A stretch of DNA of 64,000 nucleotides from Aspidapion aeneum. Lineage: Eukaryota; Arthropoda; Insecta; Coleoptera; Brentidae. The stretch covers positions 6,879,477 through 6,943,476 of the forward strand of contig OY755045.1 of NCBI GenBank assembly GCA_963576565.1. Reading direction: 5' to 3'. This document shows, piece after piece, positions 12,250 through 23,923 of the stretch. Position numbers and translations under genes: made by a program. Positions within the stretch are counted from its first letter, which is position 1; the number at the start of each line of letters is the position of its first letter. The notes under the pieces were generated by a model, which saw only the letters and a program-made list of their open reading frames with translations, made no database searches and was not told the DNA's origin.

Positions 12250-12710
12250 TGGCGCCACCTATTCTGAAACCCTCAAACTAACTATATTTAATGGTCTTAA
12301 AATTTACAGGTTCCTGTAATTTCTGCAAAAAGAAAAATAGGGTCCTTATTCTTAAAAGGGGGCTGAATTAAGTGATAAAATGATAGATGGCGCCACCGGT
12401 TAACAAAAGAAAAAATTGGCGGCGCCACCTATTCTAAAACTGACAAACTAATATTTAGTGGTCTTAAAATTGCAGATCCCTGTAATTTCTCTAACGGAAA
12501 ATTACAGAATCCTGTAATATTCCAAATAAAAATTACAAATTCCTCTAATTTTCCAATCGAAAAATTGCAGATTCCTGTAATTACTGCAGTTTCCTTTGTA
12601 ATCCAACAGGGGGCGCCATACTGAAGCAGTATAAGAAAAAATTACAGTTTATGTAATATATCTTAAGCTTTTTATTTCAATGATAAACTTGTTGATGGCG
12701 CCACCAGTTT
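12250..12710. repeat. Repeats with GGCGCC palindromes and ATTACAG/CTGTAAT words
   Basis: GGCGCCACC occurs at 12251, 12389, 12421 and 12697, with a GGCGCC variant near 12612. The blocks at 12250-12330 and 12420-12495 are diverged tandem copies (CCACCTATTCT, then GGTCTTAAAATT). Between them, short inverted words of the form TTACAGNNTCCTGTAATTT recur five or more times (12305-12600). Function unknown. Confidence 0.5.
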
Positions 12711-12844
12711 GGATTTCTTAATTTATTTGGAATAACCACTACCTATCTTTCTCGTATGCACGTACCTATTAGTGCGCTTTCTTTGTCCCGAATTTTAAAT
12801 CAAACAAATTACAAAGACGTAAAACCCTGTAGTCACCAAAAAAG

Positions 12845-12940
12845 CAAGTAAGAGCGAACATAAGCGAGCGTTTGATACGGTTATTTGAATCTTAAGAAGA
12901 AAAACTTTATCGAACGCCCGCTTATGTTCGCTTTGGCTTG
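12845..12940. repeat. Imperfect 33-bp inverted repeat (hairpin)
   Basis: Arms 12845-12877 and 12908-12940 pair with few mismatches; the core AGCGAACATAAGCG at 12853-12866 is exactly inverted at 12919-12932. The loop is about 30 bases. Likely a MITE remnant or a cruciform-forming site. Confidence 0.6.
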
Positions 12941-13790
12941 CGTTTCTGGTAAATACGCGCTTTGAAACAGCGCTGTATATGTCCACTAACGGCTAAGTAT
13001 AGCAACGTGTCTTCTTTTTCTTTTCTACTTATATAAATTTTAATTCTAGGTTCTAGAGGATGAACAAATTTACATAAAAAGAAAAGAAAGAGTTTGTGTT
13101 TCTGTAGTTAGCCGCTTTTGGGTTAGTCCGGGCGTACAAGAAAGATAGATAATATCAGCCGCGGTTCGTGGAGTCAAGTAGGTGCAGAGCTAGCCATGTT
13201 TACAAGTTTGTTTCCATTCAAACTTCGTGGCGACCTAGACCATTGAAAATCAATTGTTAGGAAAAAATCCCATAAGTTTTAGCAAAAGTTTCATTGATCA
13301 TATCATTTGGAAGGTTGAGGCATCCCGTAAAAATTTTTATAGCATGACACGCCCTTTCAAATCACAGACAAATTAAACATTTTTCCAACTTATGCGGTTC
13401 GGCCCTTTCAACTGATGTACGATGATCTAGGACGCCACGACATTTGAAAGGAAACATATCCGTGTATAAATAATATGACTTTACTTTACCTCACGAGCCG
13501 CCACTGATAAATGGCACATCCAAAAATATGTTTTGGGAAGAATAAGCTTTTAGTTGATATCTTTAAGATATTGGCAAATTTTTCTTGAGAAATAAAGTAA
13601 AAACTAAATTTAAATAAATTAAGGAAATATAGGCAAGGTTCAGAACGTTGAATAAATTAACGTAGAAAATTATCCAAGAAAAAAAAACCTCTAATTCTGA
13701 GGTGTGTAGTTATGACTTTAAAAAAAATTGAATCTTTTGGTTCTTTTAAGACACGTGAAGTTATAGTTCCCAAAACATAAAAACTTACTA

Positions 13791-14912
13791 TATACAGGGT
13801 TACTGGTAATTCGAGACATTCCTTTGGGGATGTGATAGAAGAGGTGGTAATAAGGAGTAAATTTAATCCCAATATGCATTATGCAAAAGCTTATAGTTTT
13901 AGAGATATTTAAATATTTATGTTTTTCTCCAAAAAGGTAGACCTTAAGGGCTTAAAACTTAAGTTTCCCGAAAATCTGCTGTACATATTTTTAATCTTTT
14001 ACCCAAAATACATGCTCAACATTATAATCTTACGTTAGGAATAAAAAAAATCCAGAAAAAATTTTAGATATTAAATTAGCAGTAAATAGAAAGTCATAAT
14101 TTTTTAATAGGTACATTTTCTAGCAGTAATTTTTCCAATAATCTTTAAGCTACATTTGTCAAAATTTAGTTAAAACTTCCTTACTGTCATAGATAGCTAA
14201 CAGAACACAAATGCTATCAAAACTGCTTGACACGGTTTTGTAATTTTAGAGAATTATTCTAAAAACACATGTGAAAAATGCCTCAGTAACTCCCATAAGA
14301 CTCAGTGTAAAAACCGGTCTACTATAACAGCTGATTTTTGCAGGTTTATAGTTTGACAAGCGACAAACTTAAAAAAATTAGCTGTTAATGGTATTCTGGT
14401 TTTCATATGGGTCTTATGCGAGGATTGAGGCATTTTTCAAATGCGTTTTTTTTTCTATTCCTTCAAAATTACAAAACTGTGTCAAACAGTTTTGATAGCA
14501 TTTGTGTTTTGTTAGCTAGCTATGGCAATAAGGAAGTTGAACAAAATTTTAACAAATGTAGCTTAAAGATTAATGAAAAAATAACCGTTAGAAAGTGAAA
14601 TACACGAATAAAAAGAATTATGACTTTTTATTTACTATCTAAATTTTTTCTGAATTTCTTTTAATTTGAAACATAAGATCATAGTATTGGGCATGTTTTT
14701 TGGTTAAAAGATCAAAAATATGTGCAGCAAATTTTCGGGAAACTAAGTTTTAACCTTAAGGTCTACCTTTTGGAGAAAAGCAGAAAAATTTTAATATCTC
14801 AAAAACTATTTACTCTTACATAATGCATATTAGGGTTAATTCATTGACTCCTTACCACTTCTTCTATCACATCTCCAAAGGAATGTATCGAATTTTCAGT
14901 AACCCTGTATAT
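13791..14912. mobile_element. 1.1 kb near-complete palindrome (foldback element)
   Basis: Both ends carry TATACAGGGTTACTG in inverted register (13791-13805 and 14896-14911). The inverse match can be followed, with scattered mismatches, along the whole arm: CCTTTGGGGATGTGATAGAAG / CTTCTATCACATCTCCAAAGG, AAGGTAGACCTTAAG / CTTAAGGTCTACCTTT, AAATGCTATCAAAACTG / CAGTTTTGATAGCATTT. It reaches a centre near 14360, where AGTTTG and CAAACT flank eight bases. Arms are about 550 bases. No transposase. TA or TATA duplication at the ends is possible. Confidence 0.8.
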
Positions 14913-15469
14913 GTAGGATGTAGGTACTTCACCTAAATTAAAACCAAGCTTCTTCGTTTTAGGCCAGCTACTTCTCAATGCCGAATTTTCTTTGAATCGT
15001 GTTATTTTTCCTTTATCGCTGATGCAAAACCATATATTGATGATGATGATGTTGTTTCCATATGTCTTCCTTGTCTAAATCTCCTTGTCGTCTTATAGTA
15101 TTCACTAAAATAAACAAACGTAAAAAGTTTGGTCATGTTGTAGATTTAAGTCTGTCTGTTGAAACGAGGGTCTTTTCATTGTCTGACTAAAGTTAACTTA
15201 CAATTGCCATTTTTAAAAAAATACTCACAGTTCGGTTTTAAAAAAAAACAACCCAAAACATGTTGATTTAGTTTTACAGGGGAACAGTTTTTTGCATTGT
15301 TAATTTTTTTGAATTTTAATAAGCTGGAGTCATTTCAGTTGAAATCCACCAAAAAAAAAATGGAAATTTGGACCATTGCACCGAACCGATTTTGAAATTT
15401 TTGATAAATTTATTCAACCTATAAAAAAGATAAAAAATACCAAATAAAATATTTTTCTGATGAGCAGTT

Positions 15470-16245
15470 TTTTTTTTAAATTACATTTTGAAAATAAAAA
15501 TGCCATTTTCGCTGAAACATCTACTAAAAAAAATTAAGATCTCGAGAATTACTTACACCAGAGCAGTGATATTTGAAAGGTCTTTGAAATACCTTTTGAA
15601 TAAAATATCATTTATAAAAAAAAATTTTTTTTGGAAAAAAAAATGTTTTTTTTACATTTCTTAAAAAAGTATATTTTATTTTTCTTTTAAAAAAAGGAGT
15701 TTTTTTCCTTAATTTATTAGCAAGATTCTCACCAAATTTCAAAATGGAGAAAAGATCGGTTTATGTTGAAAAAAAATGTTAACAATAAAAATATATGGAA
15801 AAATAGTATATGGAACTATTTTAATTATTGTGAGGTATATAGCCCAAATAAAAACATAAAAGAAGATAATTAAAAAGGAATTGTTGGTATTTTATATTTT
15901 TCCTTAAAATAATAGAACACTGAAACTTAACATAATTTTTTTTTAACATTAATCCATAAATTATCCATTCTGAAATTTGGTGAGGATCTTGCTTAATATT
16001 AAGGAAAAAAATATATTTTTGAAAAAATTAAAAAATATTTTTATGAGAAGTTTAAAAAAATATTTTTTTTTCAATATTTCAATTTTATTTTTTTTTAAAT
16101 CGACCATGTCACAGCTTATTCGAAAGGTGGTTTGAAATGAGCCATATATTACTATCTTGGTATAAGTAGTTCTGGAGATATCTGAATGTTTGTTACTACA
16201 TGTTTGGGCCCAATTGGCAGTATTTTTGATTTTCAAAATTTAATA
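15470..16245. repeat. Second, diverged foldback with arms of about 290 bases
   Basis: The left arm 15470-15760 is matched in inverse by 15955-16245. Paired words include TTTTCAAAAT with ATTTTGAAAA, AGATCTCGAGAATTACTTA with TAAGTAGTTCTGGAGATAT, and CAAGATTCTCACCAAATTT with AAATTTGGTGAGGATCTTG. Identity is lower than in the neighbouring palindrome and the arms are interrupted by A/T runs. The reading frames across it (15961-16236 minus, 16186-16653 plus) look like chance frames. Confidence 0.65.
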
Positions 16246-16561
16246 AAGAAAATTACTTATATCAGAATAATTTTAAATACGATATTTTTCATCATCTTTA
16301 TGCATGGTAACATAAACAAATGTACCAAAAATTATTTTAAAGATTATTGGCATTTATTGAAATTAATTAGTTTTTTAAATACAAATGCTGATATTATTCG
16401 GGATATCTCAAATAAAGGAAAAATCTCAAAATCCCTAAACTGCCCCTCTCATTTAAAACTAAATCGACGTGTTTTGAGATTTTCAGAAAATCAGAGTATT
16501 TTAAAAAATATGTCCATTAGTAGTTTTGAATTTGTCACTTTGGATAAAAGTGTATACTTAC

Positions 16562-16642
16562 TTTTTCAATTCTGCTTCATATTTCTGTTCCGTTCCCTTA
16601 AATGTCATCCTTGTCCAATACCAATCATTTTTGAATATGGTC
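16562..16642 (-). other. Exon-like block with canonical splice borders
   Basis: On the minus strand a TTTTTAG acceptor precedes an 81-base block open in one frame (reading TIFKNDWYWTRMTFKG and on to EAELK), followed by a strong donor GTAAGTA. Diverged relatives occur at about 16945-17103, 17410-17492, 17795-17856 and 18120-18196 in the same orientation. In those with a readable 3' border the donor has become GATAAGTA. I do not recognise the peptide. It could be an exon of an unknown gene or a duplicated pseudo-exon. Confidence 0.35.
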
Positions 16643-16689
16643 CTAAAAATTAACAAAAATATTAGGTCAGCTCATAGATCACTCCCTTT

Positions 16690-18090
16690 TGTATGTCATC
16701 TATCATTGGACAGGTCAAATTTTGACCTGACCAACTAACCTATTGATGAGGTCAATTTTATTTGTGTTTTGAGAGGGTGTGGTTCAAAACAAAAGTAAAT
16801 TTGACCTGATCAACCAAGCTAAGCTGTTGACGAGGTCAACTTTATTTCTGTTTTGAGAGGGTGTGGTTCAAAACAAAAATAAATTAGACCTGATCAACTA
16901 AGCTAATCCCTTTAAAATATCCCTTCTCGTTTGCTTAAAAACATTACTTATCTTTTTTAAAACTGCTTTCAGTTACTGCTCTGCTTCTTTAACTGTCATT
17001 CTTATGCCAAGTACTGTTTTGCTTAGTGCTTTTTGATATGCTGTTCATCGCTCCTATTTTCTTGTTCTTTTAAATTACATACTTGTCCAGCTCTGTTATC
17101 GTCCCTAAAATCAAGAAAAATATAAGATTTTGTTAGGTCAAATTATAGATTAATAACTAAGCTTTAACCAACCCAAACGTTAACTTTATCTTTGTTTTTG
17201 TGAATACTTTAAAACAAAGATAAGTTTGACGAGGTCAACTTTATCTCTGTTTTAAGAGGGTGCGGTTCAAAACAAAAATAAGTTTGACCTGCCCAACTAA
17301 GCTGTTGACGAGGTCAACTTTATTTCTGTTTTGACAGGGTGCGGTTCAAAACAAAAATAAATTTGACCTGATCAACTAAACTACAACTGGCTTATAAAAC
17401 AGTATTTTACTTATCTTTTTAATCTGTCGTCTGCTCTTCTTGTTTTGTACTTCGTTTCAATATCATCCTTGTTTGGTCTTGTAGTAGTACCTAAAAAATA
17501 TATAAGGATTAGTTCAGGGGACAAATTTAAGTGTGAGGTGTCCGTACCCTGGACTGGGACCCTAGACAGGTAGTGGCCTTCCGGGTCAGAAGGCCCCTGG
17601 AGTCTGCGGTGGGCAGGGATGACTCACTGTCCCTGATAGGATAAACCTACCGCTACCCGAAAAATCCTGCGTTTTAACAATTTTTGTTGTAATTCTCACC
17701 AAATGACCAAACCAAGCCAAACCAATCCAGCCTTGTTGTAGTTATAGTACCGAAACGTACATAAGTCAATTATTGTTAACTTCTCTGGATACTATTAATC
17801 ACTCTTGTTTTTTGTTCTTTTAAAGGCCATGTATGTACAGCTCTGTTGAAGTTCCTAAAATAAGGGAAAATATAAGATTAACAATCAGTTCAAATTATAA
17901 CATAATGACTTCTTTCTAACTAACCTAAACTTTGGATGAGGTCAACTTTATCTCTGTTTTGTAAAGACTTTAAAACAAAGATAAGTTTGACCTGACCAAC
18001 TACTATAAGCTCCTGATGAGGTCAACTTTATTTCTGTTTTGAGAGGGTGCGGTTCAAAACAAAAATAACTTTGACTTGACCAATTAAGCT
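16690..18090. repeat. Series of about seven 65-bp hairpins
   Basis: Each hairpin reads GAGGTCAACTTTATTT, CTGTTTTGA, a short loop (often GAGGGTGCGGT), TCAAAACA, AAAATAAATTTGACC. Clear members lie near 16757-16814, 16830-16890, 17168-17213, 17219-17290, 17310-17368, 17938-17990 and 18018-18078. They lie between the exon-like blocks in tandem units of roughly 370-420 bases. The repeated foldbacks could form double-stranded RNA if transcribed. Confidence 0.7.
17531..17688. repeat. GC-rich structured block, copy 1
   Basis: A GC-rich stretch in AT-rich surroundings. It contains potential stems GGCCTTC/GAAGGCC and CAGGGA/TCCCTG, and a longer-range AGGAT/ATCCT pair. The second copy, 706 bases downstream (18237-18392), is nearly identical, while the DNA between has diverged more. 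Not recognised; it could be a SINE-like fragment or a structured RNA. Confidence 0.6.
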
Positions 18091-18236
18091 ACAACTGGCT
18101 TAAAAAACAGTATTTTACTTATCTTTTTAATCTGTCGTCTGCTCTTCTTGCTTCGTTCTTCCTTTCAATATCATCTTTGTTTGGTCTTGCAGTACCTAAA
18201 AAAATATAAAGGAATTAGGTCAGGGGCTAGATTTAA

Positions 18237-18392
18237 GTGTGAGGTGTCCGTACCCTGGACTGGAACCCTAGACAGGTAGTGGCCTCCCGGGTCAGAAGGC
18301 CCCTGGAGTCTGCGGTGGGCAGGGATGACTCAATGTCCCTGATAGGATAAACCTACTGCTACCCGAGAAATCCTGCGTCTTAACAATTTATG
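18237..18392. repeat. GC-rich structured block, copy 2
   Basis: Near-identical to 17531-17688, retaining both stem pairs. Differences are few (for example GACTGGAACCC for GACTGGGACCC, and CTCAATGTCCC for CTCACTGTCCC). Confidence 0.6.
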
Positions 18393-18419
18393 TTTTAGTC
18401 CTTACCAAGTTAAATATTT

Positions 18420-20640
18420 TATATTTAGACATGGATGAGTTCTATATTTTTCTTGCTCTATTTCGTATCTATTAATCTACTGGATTCCCTAATTGGATGT
18501 AGGTTTATCTTTTTTATGTTATAAGGAGGCTGTTTCGATACCACCTTCAGAGGGTTGATTCTTGAATCATATGGAACTATCACGTCGTGTGGTATTTCTA
18601 TATAATTTATAGTTAGGATTTGATCGTTCTTTTATTTAATTGATTCAATTCAATTTCAAACGTTCTTCATTCTTGACCTTCGGTAACAGTTTTTACCAAT
18701 AAGTGTGGTTTGGCCAACAGATCATTTTCAACCTTATTAGAAAAACAATAATATTTTTGCTACTATAAAAGAAGGCCACTAAAACAGAAAATAAAATATT
18801 ATAATTAAATGTAAAGGTCCTTAAAATTAAAAGGTTTATATATTTAAAACAAGGTTTACATTTACAGTGATCTTTAAATTTACAATAAATTTAATAAATG
18901 TATTTGGTACAAATACAATGAAAAAATTTAAAAAAAGAACTTTTGTTTCATGGAGATTTAAAAAACTTTTAACATAAGTTTTGTAAATATAAGTTCTAAT
19001 AATCAGGACTTAGTTTTAAACAAATTCGCTAACAACTACAAAAAAGGAAGAATAAAATCAGCCTCCACCAACCCCTTAAAGCTGACCAAACCTCACCTTT
19101 TATTGTTGTTCTTCCTTTTTTGCTTTTACCTATTATTAATACAAAATGTAACATTATTCTAGTACATAGTAAAAAAACTTAAGCCTACCTACATTTTGTT
19201 AATTCTAAGTTCTAATACACAGTGGTTCAAATTAAAGGTTTATAATGAACGAGCACCAGTAGAGATTTCGCCCAGCTATAATTTATATAATGAAAGTGAA
19301 AAGTTAATAGCTACAATTTTTACAATGGACGAGAGCCAACACTAAATTAAGAAGGAAATCCTCCTAACGTGTAAATAACAATATTATTAAAATCTAATAA
19401 ATAGATGTAAGCAACTTGTCAATCAATGTTATTTAGGGTGACGATTTTTTTTTGCCATATGCAATAATTATGTCGTTTATATTTTTAAATAACTAAGGTT
19501 GCCAATGTTCTCGCTACAGTAGAACTGTCACAACATTGACTTGAGGAGTGAAGTTAATATATTTGTATGACATATTGTGAATGTCAAAATTATGGACTCC
19601 TGTGGAGTACCAAATATTATAAAATTATTTAATAACTGGCAACCTGTAGTATAGAAATCGGAAAAAAATGAAGAAGAAAAAATATAGGGTCAATTAGAAG
19701 ACGAAAATGCCTTTTTATATACTGCTGGAAGTGGGATAAAAAGATGAACAACCTGAGAACGATCAGGGACTGATGGAGGTTCATATCTGTATTTGGAACG
19801 ATGCTAATATTACAAAAAAAAATCCGTTCGCTAAGCTATAAACAATGGCTGAAGATTAGGAGATTTTTACTGGGAAAATACGTAGTGATCACCCTAAATA
19901 CATTTCAGTATTTTTTAAATTATATCATTGGGCGCTTTTAATTAGACACATGTATTTTTTACAATCCTACAACTTATTTGGTCATCTGTCAATATTTATA
20001 TTTTTATGAAGGAAAAATAATTTTGTTAATATTTTACTTATATAAGGAAAAACTTGGGCTTGTCTGTATTTTGTTATTATAACGGAGATATTTTTACATA
20101 AATATTGGATTTTAATTTGTTCATTAAAATAATACGTTTTTAATTTTATAAGAGATAGATAATGGTTTCCAAATCGATTACCCAACAAATAATAATAATT
20201 ATATTATGTTACATTATATTAAAAATACAATTAGCAAAAATTTGTTTAAAAAACGACTGGCTCCCTATTCCTACCTGGAAACGTGTCCGGCAGGAGAGGG
20301 TCTGCAACTCCCTCTGCAACTCCCTAACTAACTTTTAACCTATACCAAAATGTAAATATTTGGTTTTTCGTCGAGATATTTGGAAAAGACTGACAGAAAC
20401 TAAAAATCTCGCCTAGAGCAAGCAAAAAATGTATTTATTAATAAAATACTGTTTTTCAAACATTCCTTTATGACTCCACTAACTGGACATTCAATATCTT
20501 CTTGTAAAAGAATCAGAGAATCAATGCTCTAGAAATTATGGAAGAATGCTATAAAGAAGCATTTCTAGCGTACAGAGAACTGTACGCTGGTATTGTTTAG
20601 AATCGTCTAAGGAAAAAACATCTTCTGGCTCTTACGGAAG
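18420..20640. other. AT-rich stretch without recognised genes
   Basis: No conserved reading frame. The only structure seen is a possible short MITE at about 19428-19894, bounded by ATTTAGGGTGA and TCACCCTAAAT. Confidence 0.5.
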
Positions 20641-21553
20641 GACAATACATAATAAGATTAGAAAATATAAAATTTTAGAAATAAGAAAAGGCGAAAATAT
20701 GCCGTAACACGAATAAGCGTCGCCATATGGATTGTTATCCTTCGTAGAGTAGAGGAAGCCCATTTTTTTCTTTTAGGCGAACTTCCAAAAACCTGACCAC
20801 TAGCTAGAGAAGAGAGAAAACGAAATTTTGATATACAATAAGGGACGACAAATCGACGACAAAAAATATGAATTTTTAACCTATGTAGAGTAAGCCTTTT
20901 TTTTTCTTGAGGACGAATTGCCAAAAAATTGACTACTAGTTAGTTTGTAGAGATTTGATTTGATTTGCCGAATTAAAAATCAAAAATAAGCGTTGCCATT
21001 TGAATTATTATCCTTTTTAGAGGAAGCTTATTTTTCTTTTAACGAAACTGCCAAAGAAATATGATAACTAGGTTGAGAAGAGAAAATAGAAAGTTTTAGG
21101 AGTAAACAAGGGACGAAAATCAAAGAATATAAATCTGTAGATTATGGCTCCAAGAACTATATAGATGGACTCGCTGTTCGTTTTTGGGTAATTTTTAATT
21201 GTTAACCCTCCTAGAAAAAGAACAATTAGCTAGTTTATCATAGATACAATTTTAAGCTGCGGTATCAAAAATGCTTTGTTATTATGTTACAGGAACTACT
21301 AGAGAATAGAAAAGAAAATATGAAATTTTATAACTAAACAAGGGACAAAAATTGAACAAAATAAATCTGTAGACTGACGGTAAAATTTATGGCTCCAAGA
21401 ACTGTATAGATAGATTCACTGCTCGTTTTTAGGTTCTTTTTGAGCTGCAATATGCTTTGCCATATGGAATGTTAATCTTTCCCAAAGGAAAGCCCATGTA
21501 AACTTCCAAAAAAGTGACTAATAGCTCGTATGTATATACTTTTTTTTTCAACC

Positions 21554-21639
21554 GACCAGAAAACATACACTTTCTGTACATTTTTTTGTACAGAAAGTTT
21601 CATTTTACAGTGCGGGTTTAGTTCAGATTCTTTCCGGTC
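21554..21639. promoter_or_regulatory. Left-end palindromic module of the recombinase element
   Basis: GACCAGAAA (21554-21562) and TTTCCGGTC (21631-21639) face each other around a perfect 11-bp hairpin, ACTTTCTGTAC / GTACAGAAAGT (21569-21579, 21588-21598). Two more TTTCCGGTC copies follow in direct orientation at 21664 and 21683. The architecture matches the right-end module, so it is a candidate recombinase recognition region. Confidence 0.5.
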
Positions 21640-21847
21640 TCCAAAGTGATCTTTATTTTTAATTTTCCGGTCTCTTGTTCTCTTTCCGGTCCCTATTTCA
21701 GTCAAATTAGCCATGACTTTGTGATGACAGCTTATAAAAATTGTTTTGTTTTGACAGCTTTGACATTTAAAATAAATCAATATGGCTGCCTTTTAAATAA
21801 AAAACTTGTGTTTAAAAAGAGATATTTAAAAAAATAATAAGTAAATT

Positions 21848-23697
21848 ATGGACTTGGACATGAATGAAGAATTAAATCCGGAAGAAATAATTGAAGCAGC
21901 ATCAAAGGTAACTTTCGACTTGCTACCAGAAAAATCCAAAGAGAGATATACTAGAAATTATGATGTATTCCTTAATTGGTGTCACACAAACAAAGTTAAA
22001 TCAATTGATGAAAATGTCCTAGTGGCATATTTTGCCGAAAAATCAGCCACATTGAAGTCCAATAGTTTATGGAGTTTATTTTCAACAATAAAAACTTGCT
22101 TATCATTAAGGAGAAATATTGATATTAGTCGCTACTACAAGCTAATTGCATTTTTAAAGAAAAAGTCTGCAGGATATAAGCCTAAAAAGGCCAGAGTTTT
22201 CAGTGGAGAAGAAATTAATAAATTTTTGGAAGAAGCAAGGGATGAGGAATTTTTAATGCTCAAAGTAAGTAAAATACAAACAAACCTAATTATTCTCCTT
22301 GCTATTTTTGTTATAAAAACGTGTGTTTCAATCCCAACAACTTTTAACTAACTTAACCAAATTTTAAAATTTTATTAGCTTCAATTAACAATTTTTTCTG
22401 TAAAAACAAAAAACAATTCTATTTATTAATTTTCATTCAATAACCTAACTAAAATAATCATAACATAACACAAGGACTACCAAGCTAAGCAATGATGCCA
22501 ATTTGTTTTATATAGATTCTTTGGAACCAAATAAAAAACTCAAATTGGAATTCAATTACAACTATTATTTATTACAAACAAAAGATTCATACAAATTTTG
22601 CCATTTAAATTACAAAAAAAACATACAACACAGATTTTTTTGTTTTACCATCTTTATTTTTATCAAAAAATAATATAAAAAATGTATACTTTAACTAATT
22701 ACTTAAATAATAGTGGAAAAAGTATTTTTAAAACTATCTAGGTTAGTACTAGCACAGCCTACCTAGGTAGGCTGTGGTACTAGGTATCCGATTGTTTAAT
22801 AACTTAGCATTCTTAATGATAAAAATAATAAAATCCGGCAACGCTCGACTGCGGCTAGTGAAAAGAACAAGACGAGGAAAAATACCAGTTTTTATTACTG
22901 ATCGGTTGCATATGGGACTGTTCACAAATTGTAAAGTTAGCAAAAATTTTAAATTTACTTTTTGATTTTAGGTTGTAACGATCATGGCCATTTCGGGAGC
23001 AATGAGGAGGGAAGAAATTACTAAATTAACCCTAAAAGACGTCACTGAGAAAGAAGACATGATAATAGTCAATATACCAAACACTAAAACAAATGTTTCA
23101 AGAACTTTCGTAATTCTTGGTGAAAGAAATTTGAAGTTATTTAAAAAATACAAAAATCTAAGGCCCCCAAATGTTCCGCATGAAAGATTCTTTTTATTTT
23201 ACTCTCAAGGAAAATGTAGAAAGCAGCCAGTAGGTCTTCATGGCGTAGGAGGGGCACCTGCCAAAATCGCCAAATTTCTACAGCTTAAAAATCCACAAGA
23301 ATTCACCGGACACACATTCAGGCGCACCGCTGCCACACTCCTAATAGAAGGCGGTGGAGACATATTAAACCTTAAAAATTTGGGCGGCTGGCATTCAAAC
23401 TCTGTTGCTGAAGGATATATTGAGCACTCCCTGCGACAAAAAGTTGATAATGCTAAAAAAATTGGAGCAGGTGCAGGCGGAAGCTTCCCAGTAGCAGCCA
23501 GCAATGGAAGTTCAACCAGAGATTTTACTACATCTAATGTGTCTGATGCTCAAAATAATATGTTGTCAAACATTTCAGAAACAATAAATATACAGCAGAG
23601 AAATTCACCAAAAATTGAAAATACTTCGGCTGCAAATATAAATATCCAAAATGTGCATAACTGCATTTTTAATATTTATACTCAAGAGAAAAAGTAA
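21848..23697 (+). CDS. Tyrosine recombinase (Crypton-like), two exons, 380 residues
   Basis: Exons 21848-22264 (139 codons, donor GTAAGT) and 22972-23697 (acceptor TTTTAG, phase 0) join as LMLK-VVTIM. Residues about 15-115 form a helical, SAM-like core-binding domain (ERYTRNYDVFLNWC). The catalytic domain shows R151 (SGAMRREEI), a likely hairpin lysine K178, H253 and R256 (GHTFRRTAATLL), W279 in the His/Trp position (GGWHS) and Y288 nine residues later (EGYIEHS). The full R-K-HxxR-H/W-Y set is thus present. A polar, Asn/Ser-rich tail follows, ending NIQNVHNCIFNIYTQEKK. The frame has no lesions, so the gene may be active or recently so. The family is established; assignment to Crypton rather than another YR group is inference. 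Confidence 0.8.
22744..22782. repeat. Perfect hairpin in the recombinase intron
   Basis: TAGTAC and CACAGCCTACC, separated by three bases, pair exactly with GGTAGGCTGTGGTACTA across a two-base centre. It lies inside the 707-base intron 22265-22971 and is probably a small insertion. Confidence 0.6.
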
Positions 23698-23923
23698 TGA
23701 TGCATTAAAATTGTTTGAATTTTATATTAGGTACATATAGGTAACTTACATATAAAATGGTTACTATAGTTATATAGGTAGTTGCGTATAAGAATTGTTC
23801 CTAATTGTAGCATAAATATTGTTTAAATATAAGTAGTCAAACATATACTTACTCTAGCTTTTGAGTAAGACAGACAGCTGTGCTTCATTATGTCGGTTAA
23901 AAAAAAATATACGTACGATACAC

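Noticed and set aside
16186..16653. 155-codon plus-strand frame
   Set aside because: Spans the arm of a foldback repeat and an exon-like block on the other strand; no recognisable domain and AT-rich composition.
21472..21780. 102-codon minus-strand frame at the left end of the recombinase element
   Set aside because: It crosses the satellite/element boundary and the hairpin, so it cannot be a conserved gene.
22774..22965. 63-codon frame inside the recombinase intron
   Set aside because: It lies between good splice sites, and joining across them restores a continuous catalytic domain; the frame shows no known motif.
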